This document shows positions 4,371 through 11,414 of a stretch of DNA of 12,624 nt, in pieces. A program made the translations under genes and the position numbers. The DNA is from an uncultured Clostridia bacterium. Lineage in GTDB: Bacteria; Bacillota; Clostridia; Oscillospirales; CAG-272. The notes below the pieces were generated by a model. That model saw only the letters and a program-made list of their open reading frames with translations. It ran no database searches and had not been told where the DNA came from. Each line of letters opens with the position of its first letter. Positions within the stretch are counted from its first letter, which is position 1. Location of the stretch: assembly GCA_947367285.1 (NCBI GenBank), contig CANBDB010000031.1, positions 1 through 12,624 of the forward strand. Direction: 5' to 3'.

Positions 4371-7300
4371 ATGAAACACAACACAAAAAAGGGTTTTACC
4401 CTCGTTGAGTTGCTGGTAGTAATTGCGATTCTCGCAATTCTCGCAACAGTTTCCGTTGTTGGCTACACATCTTTCATTGATAGTACTAACAGGGCTGTTG
4501 ATGAGCAGACAGTTGCTCAGCTTAACCATTTTTTAACCGCTTATATGGCTAACCATAAAAGCACACATTATGGTCAACCTATAACAGAAGAGAACGGACG
4601 TGAGATCGTTCTTGAAGTTCTTGAGTTGAGTGGCCTTGGCGAAATTGAAACAGTAACCGCAGACAAAGGCAACTATATCTACTTGAAGGTAGAAAACGGA
4701 GAGGCAGAATTCGTTCTTGCTTCTGAAGACGAAGCTATGCCTAGTGCCGCGTTCCGTTTCTTCAATTTCTGGAGTCATGTTGTATCAGGTGCTACCGAGA
4801 AGCCCAATACATTCAATCATGCTACATGTTTCACCAAACCCGGATATGTTTTTGCTAGCACCGCAGGTTCCAAACTTGCAGATGCTGTAAGAGCATTTGA
4901 AACGGCTAAAAACGTTCCCGAAGGAAAAGAATTCAATGAAGAATATCTTTTCGGTTTGATGGATGTTAACACAGATTTGGCAAAATTGGCTCAGGTAACA
5001 GTATTCGTAACAAAGAATGGCAACATCAGCTACGAAGGCGCAGAAGTTCTTTACAATACAGCTTACCATGACGATGAAGAATTGTCTGTTCAGGAGGTTC
5101 CTGAAATTACTATTGTTACTGACGAAAATGGAGTTGTTCAAAACCCCGTTACAGTTCCTGATAACGTAGTATTGGGTGATAATGCAATTGACATTAAATA
5201 TGAAACCCCCGAGCATGAAGAGCAGGCAGCAGGTAGCGCTATCAACATTTTGATGAGCGCTGAAGAATTGGCTAACAAGCTTGCTGAAACTGCTATTAAG
5301 CTTTACACAAAGTTCCTTCTTAAAGGAAATGAAACTGGTATCTTGCAAGAAGGTACTGGCGAAAATGAGGGATATTTTGTTATCAAAGTTGGTACTCGTG
5401 AATACCGTCTTAAATATAAGAACGCTATGGATTCATTTGATCTCGTTACTGAACATGTTGCTGGAAAGGTTGTTACTTCCACAAATGCAGCAAACATTTT
5501 CTGGGATTACACAGGATCTATCCAGTTGAAGGTTACTAATACCATCGGTGAAAATTCCAAGTTGCCCGCTTCTTCTAAGAGAGTTACTTGGAGCATGGAC
5601 GAAAATGACTATGTAACACTTACTGAAGACGGTGTATTGACTTTGAAAAACGATCAAATTGCTCCCATAAGTGGAGAAAATGTTTTCACAGTTAAAGCAA
5701 CTTCTAAGGTAGCTAAGGAAGATGGTTCCTATGCTAGTCAGACATTCACAGTTACTATCGTTACAATAAACGATGTAGAAGACATCACACTTGAAGGTAA
5801 CAATGTTGATTTGAACAATAACACAACACCTATTGACTTGTACTACGGTCAGTTGGGTACAGGTGCAAACAAAGATACATTTACATTTGATTTTTCAAAA
5901 ATTAACCTCGTTCACGGTGCAGAGTTTGTTATTGATGGCGATGCAACTATCACAGCAAGCGTAGATTCCGAGGATAAAGTATTTGAGGTTATTGATGGCA
6001 CAACATTGAAGCTTAAAGCAGGCGTTAAAGAGGGAACATCTACTGTAACTATCAGAGTTGGTAATTTCCTTGAAAGAGAAATTAAAGTTGCTGTTTATGA
6101 CGCTTCTCAGCTTTACTTTGAAGCTGCAAATTCCGGTATCACTCATATCGGTAACCAAAATGAAGTTTTGGTAAGTGACTTGATCAAGCTTAAGGACGGA
6201 GCAACTTGGCCCACAAATGCTACAGTTTCTCTTGTAATTTACCAAGCTCCTTTGGCTCAGCAGGCATTTGGCGATTATCAGAAGGTTCCTACATCCGGTG
6301 CAGGAATTACTGTTAATTCCAATACTATCGTTATTACTCCCTCTACTATGAACCAGACAATCAAGTTCAATGGTACAGAAACAGTTCACTTTGTTGTAAC
6401 AATTGCTGGTGCTAACGGTCAGCCTGTTCGTGCTTCTGCTGACTATGTAGTGGATGTAAAGAACGGTTACAACGTAAAGCAGTACTCCGATATTAAGACA
6501 AACACAAGCAATATGTTCCTTAACGATATTGAGTTGCCCAGTGGTACAATCGCATTTAGCAATGCAGGTACTATTTATGGTAACCACTTTACATTCAATA
6601 TTGAAAAAGGTGCTACTACAGGATATAACGGTATCATTACTTTGGAAAATACTAATATGAGAGACCTTCGAGTAATCGGTGCTCTTTATCCTCAGGTTGG
6701 TATCGGCGGGTTGGATCCATACGGTACAAATGCAGTTCTCGCAAAGGGTACAGTTACAATTGATAACTGTTATATTGCAAACTGCCGTGCACCTTTGTCA
6801 GTAGGATACGAAACCGGTGACCATAATATTACTGTTAAGAACTCTGTAATCTTCGGTGGTAGATATTGTAACGTTGAAGTAAGAGGCGGAACTCTTAACT
6901 TTGAAGGTAAGGTTTACTCCATTAACCAGCCTCATACTAACGCAAGCAATATAGATAGCGTTAATGTTAATGATAAGATTGCTGGTATGGGTGTTACTGT
7001 TTGGATTGAGGCACCGCAGGGAACAGATATTCAGGGCGTAGGTAACCTTGTTCAGTACACATTTATTCCTCAGACTTATACTAATCTTCCTGTTATAACA
7101 ATATCTGCTAGTTCCATTACTGCAAGCGTTGATACTGCTGATTTGTTCAATACTATATTCACGGGAACTGAGTGGGTAGGCGATTGTACAAAGTCTGAAA
7201 GCAGCGGCGGATGCGGCGGCGAATCACACAGCCATAGTGAAGCTTGTGGTATGACACAACAGCTTAAATATAGAGATTATTTCTTTACCGATTCCAATGG

Positions 7301-7646
7301 TACAAAGTACATTAATACTAGTGTATTGGGCGAAGATTTGGGAAGCTTGGTATCTTCTCTTGGTGGTTTGTTAGGTAAGGATATTCCTACTGGCGATAGA
7401 ACAGGTCTTGATGATGACACTTCTCTTACAGATCTCTATTCTTATCAGAATATTAGTGTTAAGACTGATAATGCACTTGTCAGCAGTGTAACTATGCATA
7501 CATATTTGATTTTGGGTACAAGAACAGATTTGTTCGAAGGATCTAAAAATGCAGAGTACTTCTTCTCTCCTTGGACACAGACATCCGGTACTCAGACTTA
7601 CAATGCGTATAACTTCGGCGCTAACGGAAGCATTCTTCCTCAGTAA
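4371..7646 (+). CDS. Giant prepilin with Ig-like and beta-helix regions (adhesin-like pilin)
   Basis: A 1091-aa protein, against about 120-200 for ordinary type IV pilins. Leader MKHNTKKG is followed by FTLVELLVVIAILAILATVS (cleavage after G8, Glu at mature position 5). Residues 7-33 are identical to the matching segment of the small pilin. After the membrane helix (about 9-35) come a pilin-like globular part (36-380) and beta-rich segments resembling bacterial Ig-like domains (about 382-465, with TWSMDENDYVTLTEDGVLTL, then about 468-580 and 581-696). A parallel beta-helix-like stretch follows (about 697-860, with TVTIDNCYIANC and NITVKNSVIFGG). The C-terminal region (860-1091) holds a Cys/His cluster at 939-959. 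Seven Cys occur: 153, 800, 805, 833, 939, 948, 959. It is likely exported and displayed, perhaps as a pilus-tip or minor-pilin adhesin; the ligand is unknown. It is the first gene of an operon with the Ig-like and Lgt-like genes. Domain boundaries are approximate. Confidence 0.88.
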   Translation: MKHNTKKGFTLVELLVVIAILAILATVSVVGYTSFIDSTNRAVDEQTVAQLNHFLTAYMANHKSTHYGQPITEENGREIVLEVLELSGLGEIETVTADKGNYIYLKVENGEAEFVLASEDEAMPSAAFRFFNFWSHVVSGATEKPNTFNHATCFTKPGYVFASTAGSKLADAVRAFETAKNVPEGKEFNEEYLFGLMDVNTDLAKLAQVTVFVTKNGNISYEGAEVLYNTAYHDDEELSVQEVPEITIVTDENGVVQNPVTVPDNVVLGDNAIDIKYETPEHEEQAAGSAINILMSAEELANKLAETAIKLYTKFLLKGNETGILQEGTGENEGYFVIKVGTREYRLKYKNAMDSFDLVTEHVAGKVVTSTNAANIFWDYTGSIQLKVTNTIGENSKLPASSKRVTWSMDENDYVTLTEDGVLTLKNDQIAPISGENVFTVKATSKVAKEDGSYASQTFTVTIVTINDVEDITLEGNNVDLNNNTTPIDLYYGQLGTGANKDTFTFDFSKINLVHGAEFVIDGDATITASVDSEDKVFEVIDGTTLKLKAGVKEGTSTVTIRVGNFLEREIKVAVYDASQLYFEAANSGITHIGNQNEVLVSDLIKLKDGATWPTNATVSLVIYQAPLAQQAFGDYQKVPTSGAGITVNSNTIVITPSTMNQTIKFNGTETVHFVVTIAGANGQPVRASADYVVDVKNGYNVKQYSDIKTNTSNMFLNDIELPSGTIAFSNAGTIYGNHFTFNIEKGATTGYNGIITLENTNMRDLRVIGALYPQVGIGGLDPYGTNAVLAKGTVTIDNCYIANCRAPLSVGYETGDHNITVKNSVIFGGRYCNVEVRGGTLNFEGKVYSINQPHTNASNIDSVNVNDKIAGMGVTVWIEAPQGTDIQGVGNLVQYTFIPQTYTNLPVITISASSITASVDTADLFNTIFTGTEWVGDCTKSESSGGCGGESHSHSEACGMTQQLKYRDYFFTDSNGTKYINTSVLGEDLGSLVSSLGGLLGKDIPTGDRTGLDDDTSLTDLYSYQNISVKTDNALVSSVTMHTYLILGTRTDLFEGSKNAEYFFSPWTQTSGTQTYNAYNFGANGSILPQ

Positions 7647-7654
7647 GGTGTAAA

Positions 7655-8332
7655 ATGAAATTAAAGAGTAATAGAAATAAAAGCAAAAAAATAGTAGTTA
7701 TTGTTTTAGCTGTTGTTGTGCTTTTGGCTGTTGCTGGAGTTATTGCTTGGGCAGTAAATCAAACTATCGAAGACAACAAATTGCGTGAAGTTCAAGAGAT
7801 AATCATAAGCAATAGACCTAAGAGTGAATATTATGTTGGAGAAAGTTTTGATCCAACTGGCCTTCGTCTCTATGCAGTTGCCGGAACAAATGAATACTCT
7901 TACTTCGTTGACTATCCTAATAGCGATATTAAAATTAGCGGATTTGATAGCTCAGTGGCTAATGATTCACTTACTGTTACAATTTCGTATATGGGACTTG
8001 AAACAACCTTGTTTGTAAAAATCAAGGAGGCGAAAGATGAGGTTCCTCCACATCTTGTTTCAATTGAAATATGTGATTTTGTAACCACATATGATATGAA
8101 ATATTGGAACACATATGGTCCCAGCGCTTCAGGTGCATACATTAAGCTTACATATAGCGATGGTAGCACTTACGGTGACCTCGACAAAACTCCTTTGAGT
8201 CGTAGAAATATTTATGATTATGAAAAGGTAGTTGCTCCCGGAACCACTCAAATTCGAATCAAATATAGCGAAAACGGAATTTCTAAGGAAGAAACAATAA
8301 CAATTACAATTACAGAAACCATTATAGAATAA
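7655..8332 (+). CDS. Membrane-anchored protein with bacterial Ig-like (Big_3-type) domains
   Basis: A 225-aa protein with a Lys-rich N-terminus, one membrane helix (about residues 12-34) and an outside part. Residues about 45-123 follow the bacterial Ig-like group 3 pattern: EYYVGESFDPTGLRLYA, ISGFDSS and LTVTISYMGLETTLFVKI. Residues about 132-222 look like a second, more divergent Ig-like domain (VSIEICDF, AYIKLTYSDGSTYGDL, TQIRIKYSENGISKEETITI). There is no lipobox Cys and no sortase motif, so it stays anchored by its N-terminal helix. It starts eight bases after the giant pilin stop, with AAGGTG overlapping that stop, so it is co-transcribed and probably translationally coupled. It may dock or present the giant pilin at the envelope; this is inference from position and shared Ig-like content. 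The single Cys (C140) has no obvious partner. Confidence 0.8.
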   Translation: MKLKSNRNKSKKIVVIVLAVVVLLAVAGVIAWAVNQTIEDNKLREVQEIIISNRPKSEYYVGESFDPTGLRLYAVAGTNEYSYFVDYPNSDIKISGFDSSVANDSLTVTISYMGLETTLFVKIKEAKDEVPPHLVSIEICDFVTTYDMKYWNTYGPSASGAYIKLTYSDGSTYGDLDKTPLSRRNIYDYEKVVAPGTTQIRIKYSENGISKEETITITITETIIE

Positions 8333-8339
8333 TTGTATT

Positions 8340-8978
8340 ATGGGAAATTTGATTTTCATTTCAATCGGAACAGCGATAATGCTTGTGTTGTCGCTGCTCC
8401 GTAGAAAACAATATCAGCTTTCGTTGTGGAAAGCTATTCTTACACCATTTGTCTTGACATTGTTTGGCGTAGCCGGAACATTAGTCTTATTCTTTATAGA
8501 AACAGGTAGATTCGGTGGAATATCCTTTTATGGATCTGTGTTTATGATACCTGTAGGATTGTTTCTATATAGTGAACTTATCAAAGAAAAATATATGCGC
8601 ATGTTAGATTTTTCAGTTGTTCAGATTTGTGCAATGCTTGCCACAATGAAAGTCAATTGCACACTTAGCGGCTGTTGCTATGGCATAATTTTATTTGATG
8701 ATGTTCGTTTCCCGAGCCAAATTGTTGAAGTAATAGTTGGCTTAGGTATTATGGCATTGTTCCTTCATTTTGAGAAAAAAGAAATATTTAAGGACAATTT
8801 TTATCCACTATATCTTATGATTTATGGTGCGATTAGATTTGTTTTGAATTTCTTTAGAGGAGGAATAAGTCCATTTGTATGGTTTATTCCCGCTGGACAT
8901 TTGTGGTCTATTATAGCAATAATTCTCGGTATTGTATGGTTTGTTGCGAATAATAGAAATAAACAAACTACAGAATAA
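8340..8978 (+). CDS. Lgt-like (prolipoprotein diacylglyceryl transferase family) membrane protein, variant
   Basis: A 212-aa integral membrane protein with about six or seven hydrophobic segments, shorter than the roughly 260-300 of canonical Lgt. The family outline is visible: GRFGGISFYGSVF (57-69) where Lgt has its GG-rich motif, MKVNCTLSGCCYG (103-115) in place of the GRxGNFxNGExxG signature, RFPSQIVE (123-130) for the PxQxxE element, IRFVLNFFR (165-173), and GHLWSI (186-191). Compared with Lgt, the signature Arg is Lys and the conserved Glu is Cys. The His of the HGG motif is absent. It therefore belongs to the GCCYG-type Lgt-like group, whose substrate I do not know, rather than being the housekeeping Lgt. 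It starts seven bases after the Ig-protein stop, with no recognisable Shine-Dalgarno sequence, so translation may be coupled. Codon use is AT-rich. Confidence 0.72.
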   Translation: MGNLIFISIGTAIMLVLSLLRRKQYQLSLWKAILTPFVLTLFGVAGTLVLFFIETGRFGGISFYGSVFMIPVGLFLYSELIKEKYMRMLDFSVVQICAMLATMKVNCTLSGCCYGIILFDDVRFPSQIVEVIVGLGIMALFLHFEKKEIFKDNFYPLYLMIYGAIRFVLNFFRGGISPFVWFIPAGHLWSIIAIILGIVWFVANNRNKQTTE

Positions 8979-8990
8979 ACCAAAATAAAA

Positions 8991-9015
8991 AGGGGCGAGA
9001 GATCGCCCCTATAAT
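8991..9015 (+). terminator. Hairpin after the Lgt-like gene
   Basis: AGGGGCGA (8991-8998) pairs with TCGCCCCT (9003-9010) around a GAGA (GNRA-type) loop. What follows is ATAATTTATT rather than a pure T-run, so termination is probably incomplete and the next gene may be reached by read-through. The core GCGAGAGATCGC resembles that of the hairpin at 9612-9631. Confidence 0.7.
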
Positions 9016-9034
9016 TTATTATGAGGATATATTT

Positions 9035-9595
9035 ATGTTAGATACGCTACAAATTTTATTTTGGTCTTTAACATATATTTTAATTATTATTGCAAGTTTT
9101 AAGAATTATTCTATACGTACCATATCAATCCCTGTGATAGCGTGTGCCTTTAATTTTTCGTGGGAATTGGTGGCGTTATGGAATAGCCAAGGATTTTGGG
9201 GGCATATTCTTTGGGCGGGGCTTGATATTTTCATAGTGCTTTTTGCCGTTAGATATATGTCTAAAAAACGAGACAAAATTATACTGTTATTTTCATTGCT
9301 GGTTGGATATATTATATTATTTTTTGTATTTCAGCTCACCAACGGAATGTTGATATCGGTATTTGTTATAGATGTAATAATGGCCATTGCTTACGTGTTG
9401 GAATTTAACAAAATGACACCAACATTAAAAATACCAATAGCTATTACGAAATTGTTTGGGGATTTGTTTGCTGGCCTTTATTATGGAATAAGCCGACCGC
9501 TTATAGGAGTTTTTGCAATAATAGTTTTGATATTTAATTTTATATATCTTGTACTATCATTGAAAGAGTGGTATATGATAGGAAACGAGACTTGA
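9035..9595 (+). CDS. Seven-helix membrane protein resembling Pyr4/PaxB-type transmembrane cyclases
   Basis: A 186-aa, strongly hydrophobic protein with seven likely membrane helices (about 4-21, 30-49, 55-74, 82-100, 106-123, 134-151, 156-176). Acidic residues sit inside or beside helices: NFSWE (40-44) in helix 2, LWAGLD (59-64) in helix 3, and KLFGD (139-143) in helix 6. From memory, this order (a WE motif in helix 2, W..xD in helix 3, a K/R-x-x-G motif in helix 6) matches the layout of fungal transmembrane terpene cyclases and their bacterial relatives. A catalytic Asp known in the last helix of that family appears here as Asn (N168), so cyclase activity is doubtful. No search was possible, so the family call is tentative. 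GAGGAT lies six bases before the ATG. The gene is AT-rich and sits between two hairpins. Confidence 0.75.
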   Translation: MLDTLQILFWSLTYILIIIASFKNYSIRTISIPVIACAFNFSWELVALWNSQGFWGHILWAGLDIFIVLFAVRYMSKKRDKIILLFSLLVGYIILFFVFQLTNGMLISVFVIDVIMAIAYVLEFNKMTPTLKIPIAITKLFGDLFAGLYYGISRPLIGVFAIIVLIFNFIYLVLSLKEWYMIGNET

Positions 9596-9611
9596 TAATT
9601 AGTTACCATAA

Positions 9612-9639
9612 GGGCGCGAGAAATCGCGCCCACTTTTTT
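9612..9639 (+). terminator. Intrinsic terminator after the seven-helix membrane protein gene
   Basis: GGGCGCGA (9612-9619) pairs with TCGCGCCC (9624-9631) around a GAAA tetraloop, followed by AC and six T (9634-9639). Confidence 0.9.
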
Positions 9640-9684
9640 GCGCGTTTGTGGGGAATATTTTGCTCGCCTATTCGGAATATTAAG

Positions 9685-9713
9685 TTGACAAAGAGGGGAA
9701 AAATTGGTATACT
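9685..9713 (+). promoter_or_regulatory. Promoter of the CDF-PilT operon
   Basis: TTGACA (9685-9690), a 17-base spacer and TATACT (9708-9713). Predicted transcription starts near 9720, about 27 bases before the ATG. Confidence 0.88.
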
Positions 9714-9721
9714 AATGTATA
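9708..9721 (+). promoter_or_regulatory. Inverted repeat covering the -10 box and start point of the CDF operon
   Basis: TATAC (9708-9712), four bases, then GTATA (9717-9721) is a perfect dyad. Its position over the -10 box and predicted start point would suit a repressor, for instance a metal sensor given the downstream metal exporter. AT-rich -10 regions can produce such dyads by chance. Confidence 0.4.
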
Positions 9722-9746
9722 GAAAAATTACTATCAAGGAGCAAAA

Positions 9747-10655
9747 ATGAAAACCGAAAGAAATATTTTAATTGCATTCATATTAAACCTCGCGTTCTCG
9801 ATATTTGAGTTTATCGGCGGCGCGCTCACGGGCAGTGTTGCCATCGTTTCCGACGCGGTGCACGATATCGGCGACGCGGCGAGCATTGGTATCTCGCTCG
9901 CCCTCGAGAAGCACAGCAAAAAGCAGCCCGACGAAACGCACACCTATGGCTACGCGCGTTACTCCGTTATCGGCGGTGTTATCACCACTTTTATTTTGCT
10001 TTTCGGCTCTGCGGCGGTTATTTACAACGCGATCTTGCGAATTGCAAATCCCGTTGCCATCGACTACAACGGAATGATTATTTTTGCCGTTATTGGCGCG
10101 CTCGTGAATCTCGCGGCGGCATATTTCACTCGCGAGGGTGATTCCATCAATCAAAAGGCAGTTAATTTACATATGCTCGAGGACGTTCTCGGCTGGGTTG
10201 TCGTGCTCGTTGGTGCGCTTATCATGAAGTTCACGGATATTTCCGTTATCGACCCTGCAATGTCCATCGGCGTGGCGGTGTTTATCTTTATTAACGCGCT
10301 TAAAAACCTCAAGGAAGTGCTCGATCTCTTCCTTGCAAAGACCCCCGAGAGTATTCAAATCAATGAAATAAAGGAGCACGTTGAGTCGATCGACGGTGTT
10401 CTCGGTGTTCACCACATCCACATTTGGAGCATGGACGGCAGCGCAAATTACGCGACTATGCACGTTGTTTGCTCGGGAGACTCACACGAGATAAAGGAAA
10501 AGGTGCGCGAGGAGCTCCGCGAGCACGGAATTTCCCACGCGACGCTCGAGCTTGAAGCCGAGGGTGAGCATTGTCACGAGGAGCATTGTCACGTTGAGCA
10601 CTCCGAGGGTGGTCACCATCACCATCACCATCATCACGGACATCATCACCATTAA
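9747..10655 (+). CDS. Cation diffusion facilitator (zinc/metal efflux) with poly-His C-terminal tail
   Basis: A 302-aa CDF transporter that would export divalent metal, most likely Zn2+, in exchange for protons at the cytoplasmic membrane. Six helices fill about residues 5-195. The transport site is visible as H39/D43 in helix 2 (SDAVHDIGDA) and H142/D146 in helix 5 (HMLED); paired HxxxD sites are usual in zinc-type members. The cytoplasmic domain (about 203-272) includes VHHIHIWSMDG, which carries conserved metal ligands. The odd part is the C-terminus: residues 274-302 hold 17 His and two Cys, including runs of eight and four His. Many CDFs instead place a His-rich stretch at the N-terminus or in the loop between helices 4 and 5. 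It is the first gene of a three-gene operon, with AAGGAG five bases before the start. Family certain, metal inferred. Confidence 0.95.
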   Translation: MKTERNILIAFILNLAFSIFEFIGGALTGSVAIVSDAVHDIGDAASIGISLALEKHSKKQPDETHTYGYARYSVIGGVITTFILLFGSAAVIYNAILRIANPVAIDYNGMIIFAVIGALVNLAAAYFTREGDSINQKAVNLHMLEDVLGWVVVLVGALIMKFTDISVIDPAMSIGVAVFIFINALKNLKEVLDLFLAKTPESIQINEIKEHVESIDGVLGVHHIHIWSMDGSANYATMHVVCSGDSHEIKEKVREELREHGISHATLELEAEGEHCHEEHCHVEHSEGGHHHHHHHHGHHHH

Positions 10656-10668
10656 TAAGGAGTAAAAA

Positions 10669-11385
10669 ATGAGCAAAAAAGCAAAAATCACCCTCGCGGT
10701 AGTCCTGTTTTTGATAGCGGCTATCTCAATTGCGGTGATAGTGTTCGCTTTTTTCGCGGATACAGGCAAGGGGATAAGCATTGCCGAGGGATTGGTTTTA
10801 GGTGCGGCACTTGCCGACCTGAACGAAAGAGATCCGCTTGAGGCAGATGCAACGGTAACTATTGATTTGCTTTCGCTTCAATTTGACAAGGACTTAAAAA
10901 TCTACCGCTGGAACACCGAGGGTGATCCCATTTTCGCCGTTGATTACGGATTTGGAAAGAGCTATTTCAGTGGCGAAAAGACCACGGATGAAAATGGCAA
11001 TATTATCGCGACCTCCGACGTTAGAAAAATTTCGCTTGAAGAACTGCTTGCCGCGATAGCTTACATTCACGGAAAAGGCGGATTTGACGGTGAGTTCAAA
11101 AACAACAAATGCATTTGCAAAATGGATCTCGACAAGGAGACCATGGAAAAGATGGTTAACTATATCGCGCCCGAGGCAAGTGAGCACGACATTTATTTCA
11201 CATCCGGCACAGCGATAGTAACTGTGAAAAATATGCGTGTGGAAAGCATAAAAATTACAGTGAACGGAGAGATTGATGCCTTGATTACCACCTTGGACGT
11301 GTCCATTGGAACAACGCTTCGATTTACTGATAATAAATGTAAAGAAAAATTACCCGGCGAGGTGCTCAAAGCACTCACGGAATAA
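10669..11385 (+). CDS. Single-span membrane-anchored protein of unknown function
   Basis: A 238-aa protein I cannot assign. A Lys-rich start and one membrane helix (about residues 7-30) leave some 208 residues outside. That part reads as alternating strands and a few helices (LEADATVTIDLLSLQFDK, KIYRWN, FAVDYGFGKSYFSGEK, then helices at 121-134 and 156-167, then FTSGTAIVTVKNMRVESIKITVNGEI). The overall style recalls beta-sheet-rich lipoprotein or LolA/LppX-like folds, but there is no lipobox and this is only an impression. Cys residues are at 148, 150 and 224. It lies 13 bases after the CDF stop, with AAGGAG six bases before the ATG, and 29 bases before pilT, so all three are probably one transcript. 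It may serve the envelope together with PilT or the transporter; the sequence does not decide. Confidence 0.8.
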   Translation: MSKKAKITLAVVLFLIAAISIAVIVFAFFADTGKGISIAEGLVLGAALADLNERDPLEADATVTIDLLSLQFDKDLKIYRWNTEGDPIFAVDYGFGKSYFSGEKTTDENGNIIATSDVRKISLEELLAAIAYIHGKGGFDGEFKNNKCICKMDLDKETMEKMVNYIAPEASEHDIYFTSGTAIVTVKNMRVESIKITVNGEIDALITTLDVSIGTTLRFTDNKCKEKLPGEVLKALTE

Positions 11386-11414
11386 GTATTTGCAAAGATT
11401 TAAGGAGAAAAACA

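Noticed and set aside
5895..6587. 230-aa Cys-rich minus-strand open frame inside the giant pilin gene
   Set aside because: It results from repeated Val, Thr and Asn codons read backwards; no start signals and no plausible protein.
9010..9015. TATAAT just upstream of the seven-helix membrane protein gene as a promoter
   Set aside because: No -35-like sequence lies 16-19 bases upstream, and the position overlaps the foot of a hairpin.
9035..9595. Reading the seven-helix protein as a prepilin peptidase
   Set aside because: It has an Asp in helix 3 and an FGD in helix 6, but the required GxGD motif and the D-x-x-x-x-x-IPN-type element are missing.
9568..9750. 60-aa plus-strand open frame spanning the terminator and CDF promoter
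   Set aside because: It runs through a strong hairpin terminator and a consensus promoter, and its sequence has no family features.
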